Of a stretch of DNA of 64,000 bases, positions 8,554 through 17,336 are shown in pieces. The notes beneath the pieces are model-generated. The model was not told where the DNA came from. It was given only the letters and a program-made list of their open reading frames with translations, and did not search any database. The DNA comes from an uncultured Eubacteriales bacterium (GTDB lineage: Bacteria; Bacillota; Clostridia; Oscillospirales; Acutalibacteraceae). The first letter of the stretch is position 1, and each line of letters starts with the position of its first letter. The stretch lies in contig ONCX01000002.1 in assembly GCA_900316455.1 (NCBI GenBank), forward strand, positions 1-64,000, read 5' to 3'. The translations under genes and the position numbers were made by a program.

Positions 8554-10779
8554 GTGGGTACAATTAAAGTTTTGATTGTAGGTTCATATGGTTTCTTTAC
8601 CAATTCACTGGTGCAGCGTCTTGCCAAGGAAGGCTGCGAAATCTATATGATAACAGGAAAAAATACTAAGCTCAAGGGCAGAGGTCTGCCCAGACACATC
8701 AACTACGATTTTGCTCTGGACGATCCGCTGATCCAGAACATTATCGACTCCATCGGACCTGACGCAATGGTGTTCATAGGCTCTCAGGATACCTCGTTCG
8801 CGTGGAACAGCAATTCCGACGCGGCTGTATTCAACGCGGCGATATCCAATGTTCTTACCTGCGCGAGCAATGCCGGTGTGAGACACATGGTGTATCTCTC
8901 TTCGACAGACGTTTACGGTCTTGATTACGACACCCCCGTTACCGAAAAGAATAAGCCCGCACCTTCGTCCATAAGAGGTCTTACCTTGCTCAACGGCGAA
9001 GGACAATGCAAGATCTACAACGATAACACGGGACTCAAGTCGGTCATTCTGCGTCTGCCAATGGTCTACGGTCCTCAGGCTGACACGGACGAGCAGCTCA
9101 ACTTCATAAGCAACTGCTTCCTCTTTGCCAAGATGGGCGTTCCATTTGAGTGCGACCTCGATATGGAATACAAGATAATATTTATAGGCGACGCGGTTGA
9201 CGCCACCTACAGAGCTATTGCCAACACCTCGATTCCAAAGGGTACGTACAACGTAGACGGCAACGAGTATGTTTCCAACAGGAATATCATTCAGATGGTA
9301 GAGAAGATCTGCGGCTCCAAGGTCAACGTTGTGGACACAAAGTCCGCCGGCAAGGGCTGCACATGTAATCCCGTCGGCACGCTTTTCCAGAAGGCTACGG
9401 AATACAAGCCGATAGTTACGCTTGAAAAGGGCATGGAGCGCAACTACAAGTGGATTTCCAGCAACTTCTCAACTCTTCAGGAAAATTACGCCGCAAAGAA
9501 GAAACGCGGAGACAGCGCCGCATGGAATGAAAGCAAGAAGCGCATGAAGGAAATAGGCAAGGGCTTGCTTGCCTATATAGAGAGCCTTGTGCTCTGCGCG
9601 ATTGCCTGCGTCGGAACATACTTCGCAAATGACTTTACGATGCTCAAATCGCTCGACTTCTTTGTAATTTATATCATCATCATGTCGGTTGTTTACAGTG
9701 TCACGCACTCGTATATTTCCATCTTCCTCTCGTCGATCATGTATGTGGTCGTCAAGCTGCTGTCCGGCATGGAATTTTCAGAGATAGTTCTGGATTACGG
9801 TACTCTTATCAAGATACTCTTCTTCTTCCTGGTAGGTATTCTCGTCGGCTACAGCAAAGACAGACTCAAGCTGAGAAATACGGAGCTTACCGAAGAAAAA
9901 GCCGCCTTGCAGGAGGAGCTTGCCAGAATTTACGATATCTCCGAGAGACACATTCAGATCAAGAAGATGTTCGAGGAGCGTCTTATCAATTACGACAACT
10001 CCATCGCGAAGGTTTATTCCATCGTTTCACAGCTCGACCTTCTCGACTCCGAAAAGATCGTCAGCTCCGCTCTGGACGTTATCATGCAGATCATGGGCGT
10101 GCAGGACGTCGCCATTTACGTCAAGAGCAACGAGGGTCTTTACCGTTTGGCTGGCGCTTCGTCAAGACGTGCGCAGAAAATGCACAATATCATCAATCTC
10201 GAGGATTACGAACAGCTCGAGGGCGTTCTGCTTGAGGAAAGAATATTCGTCAACCGCAAGCTGGATCCCAATCTGCCTTCAATGGTCGCGCCTGTTTTCT
10301 CGGAGCAGAGCATGATTTACATGATCATGCTGTTCAATATGGACTTCGACAAGATGACTCTTTATCAGGAAAATCTTTTCTCCGTTCTTTCCAAGATCAT
10401 CGCTTCCAGCTTCGAGAAGGCATACCGTTATCAGAGCGATACAAAGGATACCCGCTATGTGCCCGGTACAAACATTCTTCTGGCAAGCGCATTTACCGAT
10501 ATCGTCAAGACAAAGCTCAGCGGTACAGGCACGAACGTTGCCGACTTCGCCGTGCTCCGCACAAGGGTGGACGACAGCTCGCAGATTATGGAAAAAGGCG
10601 CCGCGCTTGGCGGTGTTCTCCGCGACAACGACTATGTTGGTCTCAGCGAGAAGGATCCGAACGAGCTGCTCATGCTGCTTAACAACACAACCGACAAGGA
10701 TCTGCCCTTTGTTTACAAGAAGATTGCCCGTATTGATTTGGAGGCAGAGGTGGTGTCATTAGATGAATATAGGAATTAA
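8554..10779 (+). CDS. pelD: SDR-PelD fusion: degenerate epimerase domain, 4 TM, GAF and degenerate GGDEF with I-site
   Basis: This 741-residue membrane protein is the likely c-di-GMP sensor of the polysaccharide system. Residues 1-310 have the extended SDR (NAD-dependent epimerase) fold, but the cofactor loop reads G10-S-Y-G13-F-F-T16 instead of GxxGxxG, and the catalytic YxxxK is R141...L145 in RGLTLLNGE, so it is probably not an enzyme. Four membrane helices follow (about 345-430), then a coiled coil, a GAF domain (about 480-610) and a GGDEF-like domain. The active site is lost (EKDPNE at the GGDEF position), while the inhibitory-site RxxD is kept as R690-D-N-D693, nine residues upstream as in PleD-type cyclases. 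Start is GTG 8554 with AGGAAGG unusually close. Confidence 0.8.
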   Translation: MGTIKVLIVGSYGFFTNSLVQRLAKEGCEIYMITGKNTKLKGRGLPRHINYDFALDDPLIQNIIDSIGPDAMVFIGSQDTSFAWNSNSDAAVFNAAISNVLTCASNAGVRHMVYLSSTDVYGLDYDTPVTEKNKPAPSSIRGLTLLNGEGQCKIYNDNTGLKSVILRLPMVYGPQADTDEQLNFISNCFLFAKMGVPFECDLDMEYKIIFIGDAVDATYRAIANTSIPKGTYNVDGNEYVSNRNIIQMVEKICGSKVNVVDTKSAGKGCTCNPVGTLFQKATEYKPIVTLEKGMERNYKWISSNFSTLQENYAAKKKRGDSAAWNESKKRMKEIGKGLLAYIESLVLCAIACVGTYFANDFTMLKSLDFFVIYIIIMSVVYSVTHSYISIFLSSIMYVVVKLLSGMEFSEIVLDYGTLIKILFFFLVGILVGYSKDRLKLRNTELTEEKAALQEELARIYDISERHIQIKKMFEERLINYDNSIAKVYSIVSQLDLLDSEKIVSSALDVIMQIMGVQDVAIYVKSNEGLYRLAGASSRRAQKMHNIINLEDYEQLEGVLLEERIFVNRKLDPNLPSMVAPVFSEQSMIYMIMLFNMDFDKMTLYQENLFSVLSKIIASSFEKAYRYQSDTKDTRYVPGTNILLASAFTDIVKTKLSGTGTNVADFAVLRTRVDDSSQIMEKGAALGGVLRDNDYVGLSEKDPNELLMLLNNTTDKDLPFVYKKIARIDLEAEVVSLDEYRN

Positions 10780-11722
10780 CTTTGAACGCATAGTCAATCA
10801 GTTCCACTTCACGCTCAACGCCAGGGATCCGAACTTCATCTACCAGTTTATTTTTGTCAATACAATTCTGGTTGGGGCGTATTTCGTTGTCTTCACTCTG
10901 ATAGGCAAATTCAAACCCGCTTTCTGCAAGTCGATAGTGATGCTTCTCACACCGCCTTTCGGCGTGATATGCTTCTTTGTAAATTTCATCATTTCGCTGT
11001 TTGACCGCAAGTCCGACATCGACTATCTCGAACTTACATTCAGCAAGGAAAAGAGGGAATTCGCAAAGCAGACCGACTACGAAACCGAGAAGGAATTTGT
11101 TCCTCTTGAAGAAGCGCTCATCATTTCTGACGTTCAGGATAAGCGCCGCGCACTGCTTAACGTGTTGAAGGCTGACGTTTCCAACAACATGAAGTCGCTC
11201 GTCAAGGCTCTTGACAATGAGGATCCTGAAACGGCTCACTACGCTGCTGCCGCTCTTATGGATATTCTTCAGAAATACTCCAAGAAGCTTTCGGGCTTTC
11301 AGCAGAAGTATGAGGAGAATCCTCAGGACGCGGATATCAACAGGGAGTATGCCGATACCACCTTTGAATACATCAGCAGCGGCGTTTTAGGCGAAATTGA
11401 GGTTAAGAAGTATTCGCACCTTTACGTCGATCTGATAGACAATCTCAATACGTTCCACCCTGAGCTTATTGATACTGAGCAGTATAAGAATGTCGTTGAG
11501 TGTCTGCTCAAGATAGGCAAATATGAGGATGCTGACAGATGGGCGAATCTCTCAATTGAGCGTCAGCCGAACATGGAGCAGTCATATCTTAACGCTCTTA
11601 ACGTGAAGTACAAGACCGAGCAGTGGGAGGATTTCAAGGTTGTCCTGGACAAGATGCTCAAGTCCGGCGCGCAGCTTTCACAGAAGGGCATAGGCGTCGT
11701 TCGTTTCTGGAATCGCAAGTGA
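10763..11722 (+). CDS. pelE: PelE-like membrane protein with C-terminal TPR region
   Basis: The 319-residue protein overlaps the end of the PelD-like gene by 17 bp, so the two are translationally coupled. Two membrane helices (about residues 28-52 and 56-78) are followed by a cytosolic helical part; the end contains TPR-like helices such as YEDADRWANLSIERQPNMEQ. This is the architecture of PelE, the scaffold that holds PelD and PelF together in the synthase complex of P. aeruginosa. Sequence similarity to PelE is weak across the family, so the assignment leans on architecture and position. An SD-like AGAGGTGG lies before ATG 10763 inside pelD. Confidence 0.65.
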   Translation: MNIGINFERIVNQFHFTLNARDPNFIYQFIFVNTILVGAYFVVFTLIGKFKPAFCKSIVMLLTPPFGVICFFVNFIISLFDRKSDIDYLELTFSKEKREFAKQTDYETEKEFVPLEEALIISDVQDKRRALLNVLKADVSNNMKSLVKALDNEDPETAHYAAAALMDILQKYSKKLSGFQQKYEENPQDADINREYADTTFEYISSGVLGEIEVKKYSHLYVDLIDNLNTFHPELIDTEQYKNVVECLLKIGKYEDADRWANLSIERQPNMEQSYLNALNVKYKTEQWEDFKVVLDKMLKSGAQLSQKGIGVVRFWNRK

Positions 11723-11763
11723 TGTGATCATGCAAAATTGTTTACACATTAGGAGGGAAACGA

Positions 11764-14211
11764 ATGTTATCATTATCTGACGCGCTTGCCAATCTGTCCA
11801 ATCTGCCGATGATATCAAACATGATGGCGGACGGATTCTTTGATCAGAAGGTCATGAACAACATCTGGTCCTTCATATGGTTTGTTGTGGCATACGCCAT
11901 CGTATTTATCATAATTCCTGCAAAGGTGCTGAAGCTCAAGCTGTGTGACGGAGATTTTATTGATAATGCTATGATAAGCATTATCGTCAGCCAGGTCGCT
12001 CTTTCATCTATAGTGTATGTTCTGGCGTTTATGAAGATCTACAACACGCTGACGCTGGTGCTATCAATTATCTTTGTGATTTTGTTTTATGTAAAATTCA
12101 AAAACAGAATCAGTTTTCGCAAAAAACTCAATGACTTTATTTTCTCATTCGCTGATGTTATAAACGGTCAGCTCAAGCTTTCGATTATTATCCGCAATTA
12201 TATCAGTGAAAAGATCAGCAATATTTCTCACGGCGTAAAAAGATTTATCAAATTCTATTTTGATAAAAATGTAGTTTATCACATTATCGGCACGATATGC
12301 ATTATCGTGCTGATAATCCGCCGCGGATTTTTCGCAATTACAAGTCAGGCGTTTCCGACTTCCGACGTTTCGGTGCATACGTCATGGATCAATTTTACTG
12401 ACGCGGGATTTATTTTCAGCGACGGTATTTATCCCTTTGCGCTTCACAATGTCGTTTCGGCGTTTGCCAAGGTAACGTTTATTGACGTCGTTACTGTCAT
12501 GAGATTTATCGGTCCGCTCGACGCTGTATTCATGGGAATGCTTCTCATGATTATCATTACCAGGATATTCAAAAGCCCCGCGGCTTCGATTGTGACCGGT
12601 ATGGTTTATTGTCTGAGCAGTCTCGGTACTGGCGCTGTCATTGACCGTATATTCTTCTCGCTTCCGCAGGAATACGGCATGCTCTTCATTTTGCCGACAG
12701 CCTACTTTATGGTAAAATTACTTGAGGAACAGAGAACGGCTTACGGTATCGCATTTGCCTTTGCCGCGTCCATGACGGTTGGCGGTCACTTCTACGACGC
12801 GATATTCGCTGTGCCGCTGTGTCTCTGTCTTGCGATACCTTATGTCACCTTCTTCTTTAAGAAAAAGATTTTTGTCAAGATGGTTCTGAGCGTTATCCTT
12901 GCCGCCACAATCAGTCTTGCGCCAATGTTTGTAGGACTTTCTCTTGGCTATCACTGGCAGGGTTCTCTCGACTGGGCTGTCAGTATGATAGAAAAGGGCG
13001 ATAAGGATGAATCCGAAGAGTCCGCTGACGGTGACAAGGAAAAAAGCGCTGTCGAAGAGAAAAGCGAGGATCAGGAAGAGGAACAGGGTCCCAACTTCAT
13101 AGAAAAATCCAGAAATTCCTTCAAATATACAATGAAGCAATACACCGATTTCTGGGGATATGTGGTTTACATCTGTTCGGCTGTTTCCGTTGCTCTCGGA
13201 ACTGCTGTACTCTTTATGACTTCAAAGAAGAAACAAGGCAGAGTCGCTATAGGCTTCGGTCTGAATATGATTTTGTTCAACTACATTTTCATGAACGCTA
13301 CCAACTTCGGATTGCCTAACCTTATCGGCGCCGACCGTTCCGTGAACTATCTTGTGTATCTCGGCGCTATTACGATAGGTATACCCTTTGGCTTATTCTG
13401 GTGTCTGTTTGAGGACAGAGGCAAGCCGATAAGATGGGTTTCCTCTGTGGCGATAGTTCTTGTGACGGCGTATGTGATCGTCTTCGGCGGATATACCTTT
13501 ACGACGAGCGCTATTTTCAGACTGAGCTATTCTTCCGTTACAGAAAATTACTACAAAATCAAAGCGACCCACCGCAAGGATACATGGACTATTGTTTCAA
13601 CGGTTGACGAGCTTTCTCTGACGAGAAACAAGGGCTGGCATTACGAGCTTTGGGAATTCATATTCCGTATGGAGCAGTATGACAGCACCAGAGTTATCCA
13701 GATACCGACTGAATATGTTTACTTCGTGGTTGAGAAACGTCCGCTGAAATATGCTGATCCGACTTATCTCGGAAAGTCGATGACTCTCTATCCCAGAATC
13801 AGCAAGGACGCGGCGAATCAGCTTCTCAGTGAGCAGACGATACGTACAAGCAAAAAAAGTGACTACTACGGTATCTATGAAAACAGACACGCGCTTATGT
13901 CCAAGGCTTACTTCTGGGCAGAGAAATATATGACGTACTTCCCCGACCAGATGAGCGTATATTATGAGGACATTAACATAATTATCTATGAGATCAAACA
14001 GAACATGTACGCTCTGAATAATTTCGCCATAGATTACGGCTATAATAACATTACCATGGAGCAGTGGCTCATCGAGCATCCCGAGGCTCTTGGCAACAAG
14101 CCGCAGCAGACTGTTTCTGACAGCGATCTTGTTGACGAAACGTCCGATGGCACTACCGACGCTACTGACGCGGCAGGTGCGACCCAGACAACTGCCAAAG
14201 CCACTCAGTAA
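11764..14211 (+). CDS. Large polytopic membrane protein, possibly GT-C-like; unrecognised
   Basis: I do not recognise this 815-residue protein. It has about 10-12 hydrophobic segments, an acidic insertion at residues 412-443 rich in Glu, Asp and Lys, and about 235 extracytoplasmic residues after the last helix ending in a Thr/Ala-rich tail. The segment PTSDVSVHTSWINF opening the first large outer loop, with a conserved-looking Asp and His, is reminiscent of GT-C transferases and of large YfhO-like proteins. Position between pelE and the GT2 gene suggests a role in polymer assembly, attachment or decoration with a lipid-linked sugar. AGGAGGG precedes the ATG. It has no counterpart in the Gram-negative pel operon. 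Confidence 0.6.
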   Translation: MLSLSDALANLSNLPMISNMMADGFFDQKVMNNIWSFIWFVVAYAIVFIIIPAKVLKLKLCDGDFIDNAMISIIVSQVALSSIVYVLAFMKIYNTLTLVLSIIFVILFYVKFKNRISFRKKLNDFIFSFADVINGQLKLSIIIRNYISEKISNISHGVKRFIKFYFDKNVVYHIIGTICIIVLIIRRGFFAITSQAFPTSDVSVHTSWINFTDAGFIFSDGIYPFALHNVVSAFAKVTFIDVVTVMRFIGPLDAVFMGMLLMIIITRIFKSPAASIVTGMVYCLSSLGTGAVIDRIFFSLPQEYGMLFILPTAYFMVKLLEEQRTAYGIAFAFAASMTVGGHFYDAIFAVPLCLCLAIPYVTFFFKKKIFVKMVLSVILAATISLAPMFVGLSLGYHWQGSLDWAVSMIEKGDKDESEESADGDKEKSAVEEKSEDQEEEQGPNFIEKSRNSFKYTMKQYTDFWGYVVYICSAVSVALGTAVLFMTSKKKQGRVAIGFGLNMILFNYIFMNATNFGLPNLIGADRSVNYLVYLGAITIGIPFGLFWCLFEDRGKPIRWVSSVAIVLVTAYVIVFGGYTFTTSAIFRLSYSSVTENYYKIKATHRKDTWTIVSTVDELSLTRNKGWHYELWEFIFRMEQYDSTRVIQIPTEYVYFVVEKRPLKYADPTYLGKSMTLYPRISKDAANQLLSEQTIRTSKKSDYYGIYENRHALMSKAYFWAEKYMTYFPDQMSVYYEDINIIIYEIKQNMYALNNFAIDYGYNNITMEQWLIEHPEALGNKPQQTVSDSDLVDETSDGTTDATDAAGATQTTAKATQ

Positions 14212-14234
14212 CCGGAAGGTAGGGAGCCGTTGAC

Positions 14235-15212
14235 ATGGAAAATCTTGTAAGCATAATCGTGCCTGTGTATAATTGCGCCGGATTTCTGCCGAGATGCGTC
14301 AATTCACTGACCGCTCAGACATACGGGAATATTGAGATAATTCTCGCCGACGACGGTTCAACGGATGATACTCCGGATATCTGTGACAGATTGGCTGCAC
14401 ATGACAGTCGTGTCAGGGTGCTGCACAAGTCAAACGGCGGCGTTTCCTCCGCACGTAACGCGGGATTAGACGCGGCTGATGGAATGTATATTACATTTGC
14501 AGACGCTGACGATTATGTTAATCCTGATCATATCGAATGCCTTATGGAGCTTATGGAGCGGCATAACTGCGATGTTTCAGTGTGCAGCTTTGTGAGCGAA
14601 AATGAGGACAAGTGTTCTCCGCCGCTTTCCGGCGACGGTTCCTTCAAAGAAGTAATCCACAACCATGACAGCGCCGTCTGCGAATTGCTCGCCGGCGGCG
14701 CTGTCGGCGGTTATGTGTGGAACAAGCTTTACCGAAGGGAGCTTCTGGAAAACGTCAGATTTCGCGGAGATATCAAAATTCTTGAGGATCTCAGATTTAA
14801 TTTTGAGGTTTTTAAGAATATCAGTTCAATGGCGGTCAGCTCGTATAAATCGTATCACTATATCCAGCGTCAGCAGAGCGCTATGCACAAGAGCTTCGGC
14901 GACGAACACAGGAAGATGGTGGAAACGGCGCGTGAGATACGCGATGAGCTTGCCGGAGAATCGCCTGAGCTTGCCGATGCTGGCAACGGTCTGCTCGCCA
15001 CCACAATTATTTGGGTGGCGGACGTGATGGCTGAGTACGGTCCCTACGACAGGCAGCTTTTCCGCAAGTACAGAGAGGAATTCAGACCGCTCAGAAAGAA
15101 ATATATGAAAACAAGCCGGATTCCTTTGAGCTACAGACTAAGCGCTGTTTTTTTCAGCATGGGCTTTGGCGTGTTCAGATTCGCGGTAAAAACCGTGAGA
15201 AAATTCCTGTGA
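14235..15212 (+). CDS. GT2-family glycosyltransferase
   Basis: The 325-residue protein has a classical GT-A family 2 domain: VSIIVPVYNCAGFLPRCVNSL at the start, the nucleotide-binding DDGSTDDT, SNGGVSSARNAGL, and DADDY as the DxD metal site. The region around KILEDLRFNFEVF fits the acceptor-side ED motif common in this family. No long membrane segment is present apart from a mildly hydrophobic C-terminus. It lies 23 bp after the large membrane protein and 16 bp before the next transferase, so it is part of the polysaccharide operon, probably adding a side-chain or backbone sugar. Confidence 0.85.
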   Translation: MENLVSIIVPVYNCAGFLPRCVNSLTAQTYGNIEIILADDGSTDDTPDICDRLAAHDSRVRVLHKSNGGVSSARNAGLDAADGMYITFADADDYVNPDHIECLMELMERHNCDVSVCSFVSENEDKCSPPLSGDGSFKEVIHNHDSAVCELLAGGAVGGYVWNKLYRRELLENVRFRGDIKILEDLRFNFEVFKNISSMAVSSYKSYHYIQRQQSAMHKSFGDEHRKMVETAREIRDELAGESPELADAGNGLLATTIIWVADVMAEYGPYDRQLFRKYREEFRPLRKKYMKTSRIPLSYRLSAVFFSMGFGVFRFAVKTVRKFL

Positions 15213-15228
15213 AGAAAGGGTGAGAAGC

Positions 15229-16461
15229 ATGAAAGAGCAAGGCAAGACCGATTTTCAAAAGAAAAAAATTCTTTTTGTCACTAATACAATGGGACGCGCA
15301 GGGGCGGAAAAATGCCTTCAGGCACTTTTGGAGCTGCTTGATCCGGAAAAGTACGATATGTCGGTATATTCGATAATCAACCGCGGCGAGCTTTACAGCG
15401 ATATGCCTGAATATGTGCATATTCTAAATAAAAATCCCTGCACAAAATCAGTGCTGGACAACGCGGGTCTCGCCGCTATAGGACGGCAGATATTATGGAG
15501 CCTTTTGAAGAAATTCAGCTTTATAACCTATATACCGTATTTCTTCCGCGTGCTTTTTCACCAGATAAAATCAAAGCATCTCGATTTCAGCAAGCTTTTC
15601 TGGATGCTGCTGGCAAGGAACGCAAAGCGGTTCAATGAGGAATACGATCTCGCTGTGGCATTTATTGAGGGAGCGGCGACATATTATGTGGCTGACTATG
15701 TAAAAGCAAAGAAAAAAGCGACATATGTGCATATAGACTATCTCGCCGCGGGATATTCTCCCAAGCTGGACAGGAAATATTATGATAAATTTGACCGCGT
15801 GTTCTGTGTATCAGACACGGTTCGCAAGGTTTTTTTGAAGGCATATCCCGATTACTCACAAAAGACCTTCTTCTTCCACAATATGGTTCCGAGGGAGCGG
15901 ATCATCAGGCTCTCGAAGGAGGGGCAGGGCTTCACCGACGGATTTGACGGACTGAGAATTCTCACCGTCGGCAGACTGCACTATCAGAAAGCATACGACC
16001 TTGCCATTCCGGCGCTTGCCGAGCTACGCAGGAGAGGTCACAATGTCCGCTGGTACGTGATAGGCGAGGGGGCTGAGGAGGATAATCTCCGCGCTCTCAT
16101 CAGACAGAACGGAGTCGAGGACAGCTTTATTCTGCTTGGAACTACTCCCAATCCTTATCCGTATATCGCAAACTGCGACATTTATTCTCAGGCTTCACGG
16201 TTCGAGGGCTGGTGCATAGCCCTTGCGGAATCGCTTGTGCTTGCCCGCCCTGTGCTGGCTTCCAGATGCGCCGGCAACGAGGAACAGGTGACAGACGGCG
16301 AGACAGGTGTGCTCATAGATCTCTCCACGGAGAACATAGTGGAGGGCATGGAAAAGCTTATTACTTCTCCAGAACTTAGAAAGAAATTTACACGGAATCT
16401 CAGCGGCGTTGCGCTTGATTTCAAAAAGGATCTCGAAATGCTTTACGCTTTGACGGAATAA
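15229..16461 (+). CDS. GT4-family glycosyltransferase
   Basis: The 410-residue GT-B enzyme begins KKILFVTNTMGRAGAEKCLQ, with a glycine-rich acceptor-side loop, and carries E-x7-E in FEGWCIALAESL near the C-terminus plus LTVGRLHYQKAYDLAIPAL at the start of the donor-binding domain. The frame also has GTG at 15220, but AAAGG at 15215-15219 overlaps it and fits ATG 15229, which is used here. The protein is related to but clearly different from PelF, since it lacks the PelF N-terminal signature. It probably transfers another sugar in the same pathway. Confidence 0.85.
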   Translation: MKEQGKTDFQKKKILFVTNTMGRAGAEKCLQALLELLDPEKYDMSVYSIINRGELYSDMPEYVHILNKNPCTKSVLDNAGLAAIGRQILWSLLKKFSFITYIPYFFRVLFHQIKSKHLDFSKLFWMLLARNAKRFNEEYDLAVAFIEGAATYYVADYVKAKKKATYVHIDYLAAGYSPKLDRKYYDKFDRVFCVSDTVRKVFLKAYPDYSQKTFFFHNMVPRERIIRLSKEGQGFTDGFDGLRILTVGRLHYQKAYDLAIPALAELRRRGHNVRWYVIGEGAEEDNLRALIRQNGVEDSFILLGTTPNPYPYIANCDIYSQASRFEGWCIALAESLVLARPVLASRCAGNEEQVTDGETGVLIDLSTENIVEGMEKLITSPELRKKFTRNLSGVALDFKKDLEMLYALTE

Positions 16462-16494
16462 AAAGCAGCATCACATATCCGGAGGTGGCATACT

Positions 16495-17271
16495 ATGACA
16501 TGCCTCGACAGAAAAACCCTTATATTAATTCCCGCGTTTAATGAAGAGGGAAGTATTGCCAAGGTAATAGGCAACATAAAAAAAGAGTGCGGCGATGTGG
16601 ATATTCTGGTAATTAACGACGGTTCCCGCGACAAAACACAGCAGGTTGCCGAGAAAGCGGGAGCAATTGTCGTTTCACATATCTTCAATATGGGCTACGG
16701 CGTGTCGCTTCAGACCGGCTACAAATATGCCGTCGATCACGACTACGAATTCATCATTCAGATGGACGCTGACGGTCAGCACGACGTTTGCAACATCGGC
16801 ATAATATACCGCAAGCTGACACGCGGCAAGCACCCCTATGATATTGTTATCGGTTCGCGCTTTATCGGCGACAGGGGCAGCAGCATGAAGGTAGGTATTG
16901 CCAAAAAGGTCGCTATAGGCTTCTTCAATATGGCGATAAGGCTTGTCACCCGCAAGCAGTTCACCGATCCCACGTCGGGTCTGCAGGGACTCAGCCGGAG
17001 GGCGTTCACGGCATATTCGCTATATGACAATTTTGACACCAATTATCCCGATGCCAACATCATTACCAAAATGCTGCTAAACGGCTATTGGCTGCGGGAG
17101 GTTCCCGCCGTCATGCATGAGCGCAAGGGCGGCGTGAGCATGCACAGCGGTCTTCGCAAGAATATAGCCTATATGTTTACCGTCACGCTGAATATTCTCG
17201 TTGTGGTTATGCAGTTCCACCTTATCAAAAAGGGACACAGGGACATAACCGAGGATCTTGACCTGACTTAA
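16495..17271 (+). CDS. GT2 transferase of the polyprenyl-phosphate (DPM-like) type
   Basis: The 258-residue protein starts LILIPAFNEEGSIAKVI, has VINDGSRDKT, and the DxD in MDADGQHD, the pattern of dolichyl/undecaprenyl-phosphate sugar transferases. Such enzymes charge undecaprenyl phosphate with a sugar that GT-C membrane transferases then use outside the cell. That fits the large membrane protein three genes upstream. There is no C-terminal membrane pair as in GtrB/ArnC, only a mildly hydrophobic end. GGAGGTGG precedes the ATG. It is the last gene before the strong terminator. A DUF2304 protein, a family often found with this transferase, is encoded at 22081-22623. Confidence 0.8.
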   Translation: MTCLDRKTLILIPAFNEEGSIAKVIGNIKKECGDVDILVINDGSRDKTQQVAEKAGAIVVSHIFNMGYGVSLQTGYKYAVDHDYEFIIQMDADGQHDVCNIGIIYRKLTRGKHPYDIVIGSRFIGDRGSSMKVGIAKKVAIGFFNMAIRLVTRKQFTDPTSGLQGLSRRAFTAYSLYDNFDTNYPDANIITKMLLNGYWLREVPAVMHERKGGVSMHSGLRKNIAYMFTVTLNILVVVMQFHLIKKGHRDITEDLDLT

Positions 17272-17281
17272 AATAAAAAAC

Positions 17282-17319
17282 AAAGGGAGACACTTCATGG
17301 CGAAGCGTCTCCCTTTTTT
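17282..17319 (+). terminator. Strong bidirectional terminator ending the polysaccharide operon
   Basis: AAAGGGAGAC (17282-17291) pairs with GTCTCCCTTT (17307-17316), and inner CTTC/GAAG extends the stem across one A-C mismatch. A T run follows to 17319 and an A-rich flank precedes it, so it can also serve the leftward ABC transporter gene that ends at 17337. Confidence 0.93.
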
Positions 17320-17336
17320 GGGATTATTTTGGATTA

